In this document: positions 1-11,406 of the stretch, piece by piece | Layout: every line of letters begins with the position of its first letter | Numbering within the stretch: the first letter of the stretch is position 1 | Assembly (NCBI GenBank): GCA_021847305.1 | Contig: JAJZTZ010000012.1 | Span: 1 to 35,176, forward strand | DNA length: 35,176 bases | Direction of reading: 5' to 3' | Source of the DNA: Pseudomonadota bacterium | Lineage (GTDB): Bacteria > Pseudomonadota > Gammaproteobacteria > Burkholderiales > JAJZQI01 | The notes under the pieces: generated by a model | Databases searched by the model: none | Seen by the model: the letters and a program-made list of their open reading frames with translations, nothing else | What the model was told of the DNA's origin: nothing | Made by a program: the position numbers and the translations under genes

Positions 1-357
1 AGCTTGTCGGGCTATGTCGGGTTCAATATCGTGGGGCCGGAAGTGCCGAGCGTACGCCAGGTGGTCGAGTTCCTGCACGACGAATATGGGCTGCCGAAGC
101 CCCATTTCGGCGTGCCGTTTGCGCTGGCCTATCCGTTTGCCTGGTTGATGGAGAAGCTTGATCCGCTGGTGCCGTGGGAGCCGCTGGTGACCCGTAGTAT
201 CATTCACCTGATGGAAGAAGTCGCCGCGGACAACGGGCGGGCAAGCAGCATGCTGGGTTACCAGCCACGTTATCACTGGAAAGATGCTGTTCGGGCCCAG
301 ATGGACGAAATGCAGGTGCGGCAGACGCGACCGATGAAAATGGTCAGGCCGATTTAA
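1..357 (+). CDS. NAD(P)-dependent extended SDR / epimerase family protein, C-terminal fragment (5' end outside window)
   Basis: The reading frame is open from base 1 to a TAA stop, so only the last ~118 residues are visible and the TTG start in the ORF track is an artefact of the window edge. The visible part resembles the C-terminal third of extended short-chain dehydrogenases of the epimerase / 3-beta-hydroxysteroid dehydrogenase type: a conserved strand followed by VGPEVPSVRQVVEFL, as in the usual 'G..ES.S..E....' substrate-loop region, a hydrophobic helix (FALAYPFAWLMEKL), and a C-terminal segment LGYQPRYHWKDAV that matches the usual 'LGW.P...l.ea' ending. The Rossmann motif and the YxxxK catalytic pair lie upstream and cannot be checked. 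The next gene begins 10 bases downstream on the same strand, suggesting co-transcription. The substrate cannot be inferred. Confidence 0.7.
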   Translation, partial: SLSGYVGFNIVGPEVPSVRQVVEFLHDEYGLPKPHFGVPFALAYPFAWLMEKLDPLVPWEPLVTRSIIHLMEEVAADNGRASSMLGYQPRYHWKDAVRAQMDEMQVRQTRPMKMVRPI

Positions 358-367
358 TCGAGGGTAA

Positions 368-937
368 ATGTTACAAGCCAAGGGTGAAAAAACCCGCAAC
401 GAGATTATCGAGTGCGCCAAGGACCTCTTTTACCACAAGGGGTTCGAGGCCACGTCGTTCAGCGACATCGTGGACGCCGCAGGGGTGAACCGCGGCAATA
501 TCTATCATCACTTCAAAAGCAAGGATGACATTTTGCGCGCCGTGATCGAGCAACGGCTGCAGGAGTTTGCCGCGCTGCTGGCCAGCTGGGAGTCGCAGCT
601 GGCCGATCCGCGCGCGCGTCTGATCGCCTTTGTTCACATGGTGGTGGCGCGGCAGGACGAACTGGCGCGCTACGGTTGTCCGATCGGCAGTCTCAATACC
701 GAGCTGGGCAAGGATCGTCCGGTCCTGCAACACGAGGCGCGTAAGCTGTTTGATCTGTTCCGTGACTGGCTGGCTCAGCAGCTTGCATTGCTTGGTGTGG
801 CAGAGGCTGGCCAGGCGATGGCGATGCATGTGCTTGGCCGGGCGCAGGGTATCGCCCTGATGGCACATGTTTATAACGACAGCGCCTATTTGCTGCGCGA
901 AACCACGCAACTGGAAGACTGGCTGAAGCAGTTGTAA
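368..937 (+). CDS. TetR/AcrR family transcriptional regulator
   Basis: This is a 189-residue one-component DNA-binding repressor type. The N-terminal helix-turn-helix is typical of TetR: TRNEIIECAKDLFYHKGFEATSFSDIVDAAGVNRGNIYHHFKSKDDIL, residues about 9-57. The rest is an all-helical ligand/dimer domain with the segment YGCPIGSLNTEL, which is seen in a large TetR subgroup; its cysteine could be a sensor or simply structural. The ATG at 368 is preceded by a purine-rich GAGGGTAA. It follows the SDR fragment by 10 bases, so it may control that gene or be in an operon with it; the ligand is unknown. It ends convergently 21 bases before the metR stop. Confidence 0.9.
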   Translation: MLQAKGEKTRNEIIECAKDLFYHKGFEATSFSDIVDAAGVNRGNIYHHFKSKDDILRAVIEQRLQEFAALLASWESQLADPRARLIAFVHMVVARQDELARYGCPIGSLNTELGKDRPVLQHEARKLFDLFRDWLAQQLALLGVAEAGQAMAMHVLGRAQGIALMAHVYNDSAYLLRETTQLEDWLKQL

Positions 938-948
938 TTGCCCCCTTC

Positions 949-967
949 CGGGCGTGTCTTACGCCCG
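949..967. terminator. Possible bidirectional terminator hairpin between tetR-like gene and metR
   Basis: CGGGCGT and ACGCCCG form a perfect 7-bp stem around a 5-base loop (GTCTT). It lies between two convergent stop codons and overlaps the metR stop. On the plus strand it is followed by a T-rich but interrupted run (GGCTTTCTCTTTT), so it would be a weak terminator. Confidence 0.45.
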
Positions 968-1894
968 CGGCTTTCTCTTTTCAGCAGCAATCCGCTTGAT
1001 ATTGCTCAAATTCGCAAAGGCCGTTTCTGTAAGCAGGACGGCAAATTCCTGGTGCAGTTCCAGTTCGCTGCTGCGTACCGCGGCATAGAGTTCGCTCCAC
1101 AGACCTTTTTCGCCAACCGGTCTCGCCTCGACGTAATGCCGTTCCAGATAACCCTGCACGGCCCAGCGTGGCAGGGCGGCGATACCGCGGCGGGAAGCCA
1201 CCAGTTGCAGGATGGCCACGGTCAATTCGGCAGTACGGCGCGGCGGGTTGACGCCAGCCGGGCGCAGCACCCGGCGGATCAGGTCGAGCATGCGGTCGGG
1301 AACCGGGTAGGTGATCAGGGTTTCGTCGGCAAAGTCGGCGGCATCGAGGAAGGGGCGTGGAGTCAGCCTGTGTCCGTGAGCCATGAGGGCGACGATTTCA
1401 TAGGCAAACAGCGGCAGATAGGCAATGCCGCTCTGCCGCTTGCGTTCTGAAACGATGACGATGTCGGCCTGGTTGCTGCGCAACAGTGCCAGCGGTTCGG
1501 TGTGAAAGCCGGACACCAGATCCTGCTCGACTTCCGCATGCCGTTCGCGGTAGGCATCCATGGCCGGCATGAGCCAGTCGTAGCAGGTGTGGCATTCCAG
1601 AGCGATACGCAGACTGCGCTGCTGCGCGTTGTGCTGCAGGCGGCTGATGGCCTGGCGGGTTTGCTCGACGGCGGGCAGAACGGTGTGCGCCAGTTCCAGC
1701 AGGGCCTGGCCTGCCGGAGTCAGGTTGAGCGGGCGTTGCTGACGTTCCAGCAAGGGCATGTCGAAATAGTGTTCCAGCGCCGCCAGCTGGTGTGACAGAG
1801 CGGATTGGGTCAGGTGCAGGCGGCTGGCGGCATGGGTGATGCTGCCGGTTTCCGCCAGGGCGGTGATCAGTCGTAAATGGCGCAGTTCCAGCAT
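959..1894 (-). CDS. metR: LysR-family regulator MetR, activator of methionine biosynthesis
   Basis: The 311-residue protein has the LysR N-terminal winged HTH (MLELRHLRLITALAETGSITHAASRLHLTQSALSHQLAALE, residues 1-42) and a C-terminal periplasmic-binding-like effector domain. E. coli MetR is 317 residues and senses homocysteine. Identification rests on the very MetR-like N-terminus (LELRHLRTL...LTQSALSHQ) and on the classic divergent pairing with metE, with a perfect MetR box in the 93-base gap. The start codon at 1894 lies only 3 bases from that box, so autoregulation is likely (inference). Confidence 0.93.
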   Translation of the reverse strand: MLELRHLRLITALAETGSITHAASRLHLTQSALSHQLAALEHYFDMPLLERQQRPLNLTPAGQALLELAHTVLPAVEQTRQAISRLQHNAQQRSLRIALECHTCYDWLMPAMDAYRERHAEVEQDLVSGFHTEPLALLRSNQADIVIVSERKRQSGIAYLPLFAYEIVALMAHGHRLTPRPFLDAADFADETLITYPVPDRMLDLIRRVLRPAGVNPPRRTAELTVAILQLVASRRGIAALPRWAVQGYLERHYVEARPVGEKGLWSELYAAVRSSELELHQEFAVLLTETAFANLSNIKRIAAEKRKPRA

Positions 1895-1897
1895 ATA

Positions 1898-1910
1898 TGA
1901 ACCAAATTCA
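1898..1910. promoter_or_regulatory. MetR binding site, perfect match to consensus
   Basis: TGAACCAAATTCA on the plus strand reads TGAATTTGGTTCA on the minus strand and fits the published MetR consensus TGAANNTNNTTCA at every fixed position. It lies in the metR-metE gap, directly next to the metR start codon. Confidence 0.85.
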
Positions 1911-1927
1911 TTATTATCTGAATAATA

Positions 1928-1940
1928 TGCGTTTGATTCA
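1928..1940. promoter_or_regulatory. Second, degenerate MetR half-site
   Basis: TGCGTTTGATTCA keeps one complete half (TTCA), the central T and the TG of the other half of the MetR consensus. It starts exactly 30 bases (about three helical turns) from the perfect box, so a MetR dimer could sit on the same face of the DNA. A high-affinity plus low-affinity site pair is known for MetR at metE in enteric bacteria. Confidence 0.55.
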
Positions 1941-1987
1941 TTTATCGCAAATCCGCATCATGGCGTCATGCTTTTTGGAGACAGACC

Positions 1988-4336
1988 ATGACGACCATTC
2001 ATACCCTCGGATTTCCCCGTATCGGCGAACATCGTGAACTGAAATTTGCGCTGGAGCGTTACTGGCGCGGCGAAATAAGCGCCGCCGAACTGGAGCAGAC
2101 CGGCCAATCCCTGCGTGCCCGGCATTGGGGCATTCAACAGGCTGCCGGACTGGCATTTGTGACGGTGGGCGATTTTGCTTTTTACGACCAGATGGCCAAC
2201 CATATCCAGTGGTTCGGTTGCGAGCCGGCGCGCTTTGGCTTTGACGGCAACGAGGCGGAACTGGAGCGTTACTTCGCGATGGCGCGCGGTGTCCGGACAG
2301 AGCATACGCATTCCCATTCCCATGACTGCGGCTGTGCCGGCACGGCGCATGCGGGTGCTCAGGCGGCCCTGGAAATGACCAAGTGGTTCGATACCAATTA
2401 TCACTATCTGGTGCCTGAGTTCGATGCGGCCACTCGTTTCAGCCTGCATGCCGACCGCCTGCTGGCGGAGGTGGCCGAGGCTCAGGTGCTGGGGTACAAA
2501 GCCAAGCCGGTACTGATCGGGCCGCTGACTTTCCTGTGGCTGGGCAAGGTGCGCGGTGGTGACTTCGACCGGCTGGAGCTGCTGGAGAGCCTGATCCAGG
2601 TCTATGTCGAGCTGCTTGGGCGCTTGCGTGCGGCGGGTATTGATTGGGTACAGATCGACGAGCCGGTGCTGGGGCTGGATTTGCCCGAGGCCTGGCGCCA
2701 GTCGTTCGAACGCGTCTACTGGCGTCTCGGTGCGGCCGGGGTGAAGGTGCTGCTGGCGACGTATTTTTCACCCTTACAGGAAAATTTGCGCCTGGCCTGC
2801 CAGCTGCCGGTAGCCGGCCTGCATATCGACGCGGTGCGGGCAGGCGATGAGCTGAACCAGGTGCTGGACTGGTTGCCGAATCACAAAATACTGTCCATCG
2901 GCATAGTCGATGGCCGCAACATCTGGCGCACCGATCTTGACCGGGCCATTGAAACCCTGCAGCCGGCCTTGTACAAGCGGCCGGGCGGGATCTGGCTGGC
3001 GCCATCCTGCTCCTTATTGCACGTGCCGTTCAGTCTGGCGGAGGAAACCGGGCTGGATGGCGAGATCCGTTCCTGGCTGGCGTTTGCCTGCGAAAAGCTG
3101 GAGGAATTGCACGTCTTGCAGCAGTTAATTGACGGCGATATTGCCGCTGCCGCACCGGCATTGCAGCAAAACCGCATGGCCCTGGCGGGACGGCGCAGCA
3201 GCCGGCGTGTGCACGATGCCGCCGTGAGTGCGCGGCTTGCCAGCCTGCCGCCAGAGGTGGATCGGCGGCAGTCGCCCTTTGCCGTACGTCAGGCGGCGCA
3301 GCGCCGGCGCTTTAATTTGCCATCGTTCCCCACTACCACCATCGGTTCCTTTCCGCAGACTGCGGCCATTCGCGCGGCACGCGCGGCGTGGCGGCAAGGC
3401 AGGCTGGACGACGTCAGTTATCGCCAGCAGATGCGGGATGAGATTGCCGCCGTGGTGGCAAAACAGGAGCAGATCGGTCTGGACGTGCTGGTCCATGGTG
3501 AAGCCGAGCGCAACGACATGGTGGAGTATTTTGGCGAACAACTGGCCGGTTTTGCCTTTACCCGCAACGGCTGGGTGCAGTCGTACGGCTCGCGCTGCGT
3601 CAAGCCGCCGATCATTTACGGCGATGTTTCGCGCCCGGCACCGATGACGGTGGAGTGGGCCCGCTACGCGCAAAGCCTGACACAGAAACCGATGAAAGGC
3701 ATGCTGACCGGGCCGGTGACGATTCTGCAATGGTCTTTTGTGCGCGACGACCAGCCGCGTTCTGTGACGGCGTTGCAGATTGCCCTGGCGATTCGCGATG
3801 AGGTGGTCGATCTGGAACAGGCGGGTATCGGCATCATCCAGATCGACGAACCGGCTGTGCGCGAAGGCTTGCCGCTGCGCAAAGGTCAGTGGCAGAGCTA
3901 CCTTGACTGGGCCACCCGGGCATTTCGGGTATCAGCTTCCGGCGTGGCGGACGATACGCAAATCCACACGCACATGTGTTATGCCGAATTCAATGACATT
4001 TTGCCGGCCATTGCGGCGATGGATGCTGATGTGATCACCATTGAAACCAGCCGTTCCGCCATGGAACTGCTGCAAGGATTCGGGCGCTTCAATTATCCGA
4101 ACGAAATCGGCCCCGGGGTGTATGACATCCATTCGCCGCGCGTGCCGTCGGTGGAGGAAATGCTCGGCTTGCTGAAAAAAGCCTGCCAGGTGGTGCCGCC
4201 CGAGCATGTCTGGGTAAACCCGGATTGCGGTCTGAAAACCCGCGGCTGGGAGGAAACCGAGGCAGCGCTGGCGGGCATGGTGCAGGCAGCGCGGGCGTTA
4301 CGCGCTAGTCACGGTGATAGGGATGCCCGGCGTTGA
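1988..4336 (+). CDS. metE: Cobalamin-independent methionine synthase MetE with His/Cys-rich insertion
   Basis: It transfers the methyl group from 5-methyl-tetrahydropteroyl-triglutamate to homocysteine, the last step of methionine synthesis without B12. It is 782 residues (E. coli 753) with both barrels present: [14 protein letters not shown] near the N-terminus and the catalytic C-terminal barrel with [25 protein letters not shown] and [13 protein letters not shown]. The expected zinc ligands are all there: HMC (about H662 and C664), the Glu of ITIETSRS (about 686) and the Cys of [11 protein letters not shown] (about 747). Start supported by TTGGAG upstream. Unusual: residues ~105-121 are a His/Cys-rich insert ([11 protein letters not shown]) where E. 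coli has a short Ala/Pro loop. The 3' end overlaps convergent rlmH by 32 bases. Likely activated by MetR. Confidence 0.97.
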   Translation: MTTIHTLGFPRIGEHRELKFALERYWRGEISAAELEQTGQSLRARHWGIQQAAGLAFVTVGDFAFYDQMANHIQWFGCEPARFGFDGNEAELERYFAMARGVRTEHTHSHSHDCGCAGTAHAGAQAALEMTKWFDTNYHYLVPEFDAATRFSLHADRLLAEVAEAQVLGYKAKPVLIGPLTFLWLGKVRGGDFDRLELLESLIQVYVELLGRLRAAGIDWVQIDEPVLGLDLPEAWRQSFERVYWRLGAAGVKVLLATYFSPLQENLRLACQLPVAGLHIDAVRAGDELNQVLDWLPNHKILSIGIVDGRNIWRTDLDRAIETLQPALYKRPGGIWLAPSCSLLHVPFSLAEETGLDGEIRSWLAFACEKLEELHVLQQLIDGDIAAAAPALQQNRMALAGRRSSRRVHDAAVSARLASLPPEVDRRQSPFAVRQAAQRRRFNLPSFPTTTIGSFPQTAAIRAARAAWRQGRLDDVSYRQQMRDEIAAVVAKQEQIGLDVLVHGEAERNDMVEYFGEQLAGFAFTRNGWVQSYGSRCVKPPIIYGDVSRPAPMTVEWARYAQSLTQKPMKGMLTGPVTILQWSFVRDDQPRSVTALQIALAIRDEVVDLEQAGIGIIQIDEPAVREGLPLRKGQWQSYLDWATRAFRVSASGVADDTQIHTHMCYAEFNDILPAIAAMDADVITIETSRSAMELLQGFGRFNYPNEIGPGVYDIHSPRVPSVEEMLGLLKKACQVVPPEHVWVNPDCGLKTRGWEETEAALAGMVQAARALRASHGDRDARR

Positions 4337-4775
4337 TGCTCCAGGCGCGGTAGAGCTGCTCGGCGAGCATGACGCGGGCCATGCCGTGCGGCAGGGTCAT
4401 GGGTGAGAGTGCCAGCATGAGCTTGGCACGCTGCTTGATGGCGGGATCGAGGCCGTCGGCACCGCCGATAACAAAAGCCAGATCGACCCCTTCCTGTTCG
4501 GTTTTCGCCAGCCAGTTGGCCAGGTCGTGGCTGGTGAACGGTTTGCCGCGTTCGTCCAGCACCACGATGGCGGTTTGCGGAGCCACTGCCTGACTGATCC
4601 GTTCGGCTTCGATGGCTTGTACCTGGGCAGCGGTGCGGCCACCATCGCGTTTTTCCGGTTTGATTTCCACCAGACGGGCCTGCCATTCGCGCGGCAGGCG
4701 CTTGAGGTATTCGTCGCAGGCACTGCTGACCCAGGCGGGCTGCTTGTGGCCCACCGTAAGCAGTGAGACTTTCAT
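4305..4775 (-). CDS. rlmH: 23S rRNA pseudouridine-1915 N3-methyltransferase RlmH
   Basis: The 156-residue protein (E. coli 155) methylates pseudouridine 1915 in helix 69 of 23S rRNA on assembled 70S ribosomes. It is a small SPOUT-type SAM enzyme; the knot region is visible as [11 protein letters not shown] followed by [29 protein letters not shown] and the terminal GHPYHRD, which are hallmark RlmH sequences. It is the last gene of the leuS-to-rlmH operon, 11 bases after rsfS. Its final codons overlap the end of convergent metE. Confidence 0.97.
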   Translation of the reverse strand: MKVSLLTVGHKQPAWVSSACDEYLKRLPREWQARLVEIKPEKRDGGRTAAQVQAIEAERISQAVAPQTAIVVLDERGKPFTSHDLANWLAKTEQEGVDLAFVIGGADGLDPAIKQRAKLMLALSPMTLPHGMARVMLAEQLYRAWSINAGHPYHRD

Positions 4776-4786
4776 GCGCTAAGCAA

Positions 4787-5176
4787 CTACTGTTCGGTCT
4801 CGTCGTAGCGCATCGGCGGGGTGGTGTGCAGGGTGCCGACACGCTTCATGTTCTGCGTCTCGCCCCACAGCTGCTCCAGGTTGTAGTACTGGCGTACCGC
4901 CGGCACCATGATGTGCACCACGGTCTCACCCAGATCCACCACCACCCATTCGCCTTCCTGTTCGCCTTCGGTGCCGAGGATGTCTTGCCCGGCTTCCTTT
5001 ACCTTTTCGCGCACGTTATTGGCCAGTGCACGGGTTTGGCGGTTGGAGTCGCCGCTGGCAATGATGAGGGTGTCGAACAGCGTACCCATGCGCGATACGT
5101 CAATCACGACAATGTCTTTGGCCTTAATGTCTTCCAGTGCGTCGATGACGGTCTGTTCCAGTGCGTTGGGGGTCAT
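4787..5176 (-). CDS. rsfS: Ribosomal silencing factor RsfS
   Basis: This 129-residue protein belongs to the RsfS/Iojap family, which binds L14 (uL14) on the large subunit and blocks subunit joining under starvation. The core is clear: VIDALEDIKAKDIVVIDVS, LFDTLIIASGDSNRQTRALANNV, and EWVVVDLGETVVHIMVPAVRQYYNLEQLW. It is slightly longer than the E. coli protein (105) through a charged C-terminal tail. Its ATG overlaps the nadD stop as ATGA, so translation is probably coupled; nadD-rsfS-rlmH is a very common order. Confidence 0.96.
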   Translation of the reverse strand: MTPNALEQTVIDALEDIKAKDIVVIDVSRMGTLFDTLIIASGDSNRQTRALANNVREKVKEAGQDILGTEGEQEGEWVVVDLGETVVHIMVPAVRQYYNLEQLWGETQNMKRVGTLHTTPPMRYDETEQ

Positions 5177-5832
5177 GCTTTTCCTTGATACAGGTGATTT
5201 TGTTGAATATAGGCCAGAACGCTGTCCGGCAAAAGGTAACGCGGTGTTTCGTCCTGTCCGATGCAGCTACGGATTTTGGTGGCGGAAATATCCAGCGGCG
5301 TGATTTCCAGCGTGCTGATCAGCCCGGCCGGACTGTCCTGCAGCCAGCGATGCTGGGGTGCCATGCGTTTGTGCAATTCGCTGCGCAGGCTGTCGGGCAT
5401 GCTGTCGGCCCACATCACGTGCGGGTAGCCGGGGCGCAGGGCCACGGCGATGTGAGTGAGATCGAACAATTCGCGCCAGCGGTGCCAGGAAGCCAGGCCG
5501 AGAAAGGCATCGGCCCCCATCAGCAGCACCAGCGGCTGCTGCTCGCCCAGTTCGGCGCGCAGTTCGGTCAGTGTGTCGATGGTGTAGCTGGGCGTTTCCT
5601 TGCGCACTTCCCGGTCATCTACCAGAAACAGGGGATTGTTGCTGGTGGCCAGGCGGGTCATTTCCAGTCGTTGCTGCGGCGAAACGCCTGGGGCCGCCCG
5701 GTGTGGCGGCCGGCCGGCCGGGATGAAACGCACCTCGCGCAGCTGCAGCGAGACGGCGGCTTCCTGGGCGAAACGCAGGTGGGCGAAATGGATCGGGTCG
5801 AACGTGCCGCCGAGGATGCCGATGGGTTTCAT
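5173..5832 (-). CDS. nadD: Nicotinate-nucleotide adenylyltransferase NadD
   Basis: It adenylates nicotinate mononucleotide to deamido-NAD, a shared step of de novo and salvage NAD synthesis. The 219-residue protein (E. coli 213) has the nucleotidyltransferase signatures GGTFDPIHFAHLRFA (residues 8-22, containing the HxxH-type motif) and ISATKIRS near the C-terminus. The start overlaps the proA stop as TAATG and the stop overlaps the rsfS start as ATGA, so it is translationally linked on both sides. Confidence 0.96.
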   Translation of the reverse strand: MKPIGILGGTFDPIHFAHLRFAQEAAVSLQLREVRFIPAGRPPHRAAPGVSPQQRLEMTRLATSNNPLFLVDDREVRKETPSYTIDTLTELRAELGEQQPLVLLMGADAFLGLASWHRWRELFDLTHIAVALRPGYPHVMWADSMPDSLRSELHKRMAPQHRWLQDSPAGLISTLEITPLDISATKIRSCIGQDETPRYLLPDSVLAYIQQNHLYQGKA

Positions 5833-7088
5833 TAGATCCTAATTTGGCCGTCGCCCAGTACCACCCACTTCTGGCTGGTCAGACCTTCCAGGCCAACCGG
5901 ACCACGGGCGTGGATTTTGTCGGTGGAAATGCCGATTTCCGCGCCCAGGCCATATTCGAAGCCGTCGGCAAAGCGGGTGGAGGCATTGACCATGACCGAA
6001 CTGGAATCCACCTCGCGCAGGAAACGGCGCGCCCGCGTATAGTCTTCCGTCACAATGGCTTCGGTGTGCTGCGAGCTGTAGCGGGCGATGTGGTCGAGCG
6101 CGCCGTCCAGATCGTGCACCAGCTTGATCGACAGAATCGGAGCCAGGTATTCCTCGTGCCAGTCTTCCTCGGTGGCGGCCTTCATGGCCGGTACGATTAC
6201 ACGTGAGGCCTCGCAGCCGCGCATTTCCACGCCTTTGGCAGTGTAGATATCCGCCAGCTTCGGCAGCACGCTATGGGCGATGCCGGCGTGTACCAGCAGG
6301 GTTTCCATGGTGTTGCAGGTGCCGTAGCGGTGCGTCTTGGCATTGTCGGCAATGCGGACAGCCTTTTCCACATCGGCCTTGTCGTCGATGTAAACGTGGC
6401 ATACGCCGTGCAGGTGCTTGATGACCGGCACGCGCGCTTCGTTGCTGATACGCTCGATCAGGCCCTTGCCGCCACGCGGCACAATCACGTCAACGTAATC
6501 CTTCATGGTAATCAGTTCGCCCACCGCAGCGCGGTCAGTGGTCTCGATCACCTGTACGGCGGTTTCCGGCAGACCGGCCGCGGCCAGGCCCTCACGCACG
6601 CAGGCGGCAATGGCCTGGTTGGCGTGAAAGGCTTCCGAACCGCCGCGCAGGATAGCGGCATTGCCGGATTTCAGGCACAGCGCAGAGGCGTCGGCGGTCA
6701 CGTTGGGGCGGGCTTCGTAAATGATGCCGATCACACCCAGCGGCACGCGCATTTTGCCTACCTGAATACCGGACGGGCGGTAGTTGAGGTCGGTCATGGC
6801 GCCGATCGGATCGGGCAGGGCGGCGATTTGTTCCAGCCCTTCGGCCATGGAAGCAACCGTCTTCTCCGTCAGCGTCAGGCGGTCAATCAGGGCGGGCTCC
6901 AATCCTTTGGCGCGCGCTTCATCCAGGTCTTTGGCGTTGGCGGCAAGCAAAGCGGCGCTGTCGCGGCGGATGGCGGCGGCCATGGCCAGCAGGGCAGCGT
7001 TTTTGGCATTGGTGTCGGCCCGCGCCATGGCGCGGGCGGCATTGCGGGCTTTTTGCCCGACTTCCAGCATGTATTCAGAGATATTCAT
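5832..7088 (-). CDS. proA: Gamma-glutamyl phosphate reductase (glutamate-5-semialdehyde dehydrogenase) ProA
   Basis: It performs the NADPH-dependent reduction of gamma-glutamyl phosphate in proline synthesis. The 418 residues match E. coli ProA (417) in length. Recognisable blocks are [36 protein letters not shown], the catalytic cysteine in [15 protein letters not shown], and [36 protein letters not shown] near the end. It sits between holA (23-base gap) and nadD (TAATG overlap). The partner gene proB is not in the window. Confidence 0.97.
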   Translation of the reverse strand: MNISEYMLEVGQKARNAARAMARADTNAKNAALLAMAAAIRRDSAALLAANAKDLDEARAKGLEPALIDRLTLTEKTVASMAEGLEQIAALPDPIGAMTDLNYRPSGIQVGKMRVPLGVIGIIYEARPNVTADASALCLKSGNAAILRGGSEAFHANQAIAACVREGLAAAGLPETAVQVIETTDRAAVGELITMKDYVDVIVPRGGKGLIERISNEARVPVIKHLHGVCHVYIDDKADVEKAVRIADNAKTHRYGTCNTMETLLVHAGIAHSVLPKLADIYTAKGVEMRGCEASRVIVPAMKAATEEDWHEEYLAPILSIKLVHDLDGALDHIARYSSQHTEAIVTEDYTRARRFLREVDSSSVMVNASTRFADGFEYGLGAEIGISTDKIHARGPVGLEGLTSQKWVVLGDGQIRI

Positions 7089-7111
7089 GGTGAATCAAGG
7101 TCTCAAAAAAA

Positions 7112-8140
7112 TCAGTGCAGTTCCTTAACCAGCAGTTTGCCACGCGCCAGCGTCAATGTCAGTGCTTCCAGGCGTGCCCAGGGTTCGCCGCTGCCAATTC
7201 CTTTGATAGCGCGGTCGACCTCGGTCAATTGTGTCAGGCAATAGTGCAACGCTTTCAGGCTGAGCCGGCCCAGCGCTTTTTCATACAACGGTTTGCGCGA
7301 ATCCCAGATGCGCAACTGCTGCCACAGCCCCGTCAGCGGCTGGCCGGCTTGCTGGGCCGCTTTCAGGCGCGCCAGCGCGCGCACGTCGTCGGCCAGTTTC
7401 CATACCAGAATGGTGGGGGCGGTGCCCTCATCCTTCAGTCCGGTCAGGGTTTTACCGGTACGCGCCACGTCGCCGGCCAGGATCGCCTCGCTCAGCTTGT
7501 ACACGTCGAAACGGGCAACATCGAGCACGGCGTTCTCCACTGCGGCAAAAGCCAGCTTACCCGCGGGCAGCAGCAAGCCGAGCTTGCGGATTTCCTGCTC
7601 GGCGGCCAGCAGGTTGCCTTCCACCCGCTCAGTCAGAAACTGCAGCACGTCACGGTCGGCAAACTGCTGTTGCCGCGCCAGCCGCTGCTCGATCCACTGC
7701 GGCAGACGGTGACGTTCGACCACGGGAATGGCGATGCTGACGCCGGCCTTGTCGAGCGCCTTGAACCACACGCTGCTCTGGCTGGTCTTGTCGAGCCTGG
7801 GCAGGGTGATCAGCGTCAGCGTGTCGGCCGGCAGCTGGGCGCAGTATTCCTGCAATACCTTGCTGCCTTCCGCACCCGGTTTGCCGCCGGGGATGCGCAG
7901 TTCGACAATACGCCGTTCGGCAAACAGCGACAGACTGGCGCCGCTGTGCAGCAGCTGCTGCCAGTCGAACCGGCCTTCCACGGTAAACACTTCGCGCTCC
8001 GTGTAGCCTTGCTGGCGAGCGCTCTGGCGCAGCTGATCAACCGCTTCGAGCTGCAGCAGGGCTTCGTCAGAATGAATGACGTAAAGCGCGGCCAGGCCCT
8101 GCTGCAGATGCGTTGTCAGCTGGTCAGGACTGAGCTGCAT
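7112..8140 (-). CDS. holA: DNA polymerase III delta subunit HolA
   Basis: It is the clamp-opening subunit of the clamp loader, which binds the beta clamp during replication. The start is taken at the ATG giving MQLSPDQLTTHLQQGLAALYVIHSDEALL, 342 residues (E. coli 343); the longer track ORF adds an implausible MPCNCCCAVCPHSN lead that runs deeper into lptE. Family hallmarks are the N-terminal 'YvihGdE.lL' region, RIVELRIPGGKPG, the LPRLDKTSQSSVWFKAL segment and the C-terminal AIKGIGSGEPWARLEALTLTLA. No good ribosome-binding site is visible, but the start lies 17 bases inside the end of lptE, so translational coupling is likely. Confidence 0.95.
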   Translation of the reverse strand: MQLSPDQLTTHLQQGLAALYVIHSDEALLQLEAVDQLRQSARQQGYTEREVFTVEGRFDWQQLLHSGASLSLFAERRIVELRIPGGKPGAEGSKVLQEYCAQLPADTLTLITLPRLDKTSQSSVWFKALDKAGVSIAIPVVERHRLPQWIEQRLARQQQFADRDVLQFLTERVEGNLLAAEQEIRKLGLLLPAGKLAFAAVENAVLDVARFDVYKLSEAILAGDVARTGKTLTGLKDEGTAPTILVWKLADDVRALARLKAAQQAGQPLTGLWQQLRIWDSRKPLYEKALGRLSLKALHYCLTQLTEVDRAIKGIGSGEPWARLEALTLTLARGKLLVKELH

Positions 8141-8630
8141 TGGGTTTGAATGCGGACAGACGGCGCAACAGCAGTTGCACGGCATCGTGCTGCATGTCGG
8201 TAAACATCATGCCTTCTTCCGCTTCCTTGGCCAGCACGTCGGCATCATTGAAAGTGATGTCGCGGTGCAATTCCAGTGCCGCGGGCGGCGCCAAGGCAAT
8301 GCCCTTGGCGTTACGCAGCTGGTAGGTGATGGTGTAGCGCAGGCGGAATTCGCGTACGCGACCATCGGCACCGATGGACAGAATATCCTTAAAGCGGCCT
8401 TCGCCCAGCAGCGCCAGGGTGGCTTCGGCCTCCTGCGGCGTGTCCGTCAGGCGCGTGTGACTGGCACTGCGGATGTTGCGCGACAGATCGTTGACGAACA
8501 TCGAGTTGCGGTCGCCGTTGATGTACAGGCTGGTAAATGGCAAATCAGCACTGCCGCGCAGCTGGAAGCCGCAACCGGCCAGCAGGCTGGCCAATATGAC
8601 GATGGTGACGATATGCTTTAAGGTTTTCAT
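8124..8630 (-). CDS. lptE: LPS-assembly lipoprotein LptE
   Basis: This 168-residue outer-membrane lipoprotein plugs the LptD barrel that delivers lipopolysaccharide to the cell surface. A lipoprotein signal peptide is clear (KHIVTIVILASLLAGC, lipidated Cys20), followed directly by the LptE hallmark GFQLRG. The later DVLAKEAEEGMMFTDMQHDAVQLLLRRLSA helix is also typical. It sits 4 bases downstream of leuS and overlaps holA, the order leuS-lptE-holA being conserved in many Gram-negative bacteria. Its presence shows an LPS-bearing outer membrane. Confidence 0.95.
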   Translation of the reverse strand: MKTLKHIVTIVILASLLAGCGFQLRGSADLPFTSLYINGDRNSMFVNDLSRNIRSASHTRLTDTPQEAEATLALLGEGRFKDILSIGADGRVREFRLRYTITYQLRNAKGIALAPPAALELHRDITFNDADVLAKEAEEGMMFTDMQHDAVQLLLRRLSAFKPNAAQS

Positions 8631-8634
8631 GGGC

Positions 8635-11253
<2,619 letters not shown>

Positions 11254-11283
11254 TTATGAATTCGGGTTAAATCAAAACCTTGC

Positions 11284-11289
11284 ATTATA
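11284..11289 (-). promoter_or_regulatory. Probable -10 element of the leuS operon promoter
   Basis: The minus strand reads TATAAT here, a perfect sigma-70 -10 box, 34 bases upstream of the leuS ATG. The position 16-18 bases further upstream, where the -35 box should be, falls inside the heptamer array and reads CTCACG/CCTCAC, unlike TTGACA. Confidence 0.6.
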
Positions 11290-11297
11290 CTCCGAAA

Positions 11298-11358
11298 GCG
11301 TGAGGCGTGAGGCGTGAGGCGTGAGGCGTGAGGCGTGAGGCGTGAGGCGTGAGGCGTG
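11298..11358. repeat. Tandem 7-bp repeat array (GCGTGAG)n between leuS and ybcJ
   Basis: Eight perfect copies of GCGTGAG run head to tail from 11298 to 11353, followed by a partial GCGTG. The array fills the space between the divergent leuS and ybcJ promoters. Because the unit is 7 bp, a change in copy number would rotate flanking sites around the helix. It has no spacers and is not a CRISPR. Confidence 0.95.
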
Positions 11359-11370
11359 CGCGGGAGTCTC

Positions 11371-11379
11371 TGCGATAAT
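11371..11379 (+). promoter_or_regulatory. Probable extended -10 promoter for ybcJ-like gene
   Basis: TGCGATAAT fits the extended -10 pattern TGnTATAAT with one change and lies 27 bases upstream of the ATG. The corresponding -35 position is the tail of the heptamer array and has no TTGACA match, which fits an extended -10 type promoter. Confidence 0.45.
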
Positions 11380-11406
11380 AGCAATTTGAGTTCAGAAAGA
11401 TACAGG

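Noticed and set aside
11298-11358. CRISPR array
   Set aside because: The unit is 7 bp, head to tail with no spacers, and no cas genes are present.
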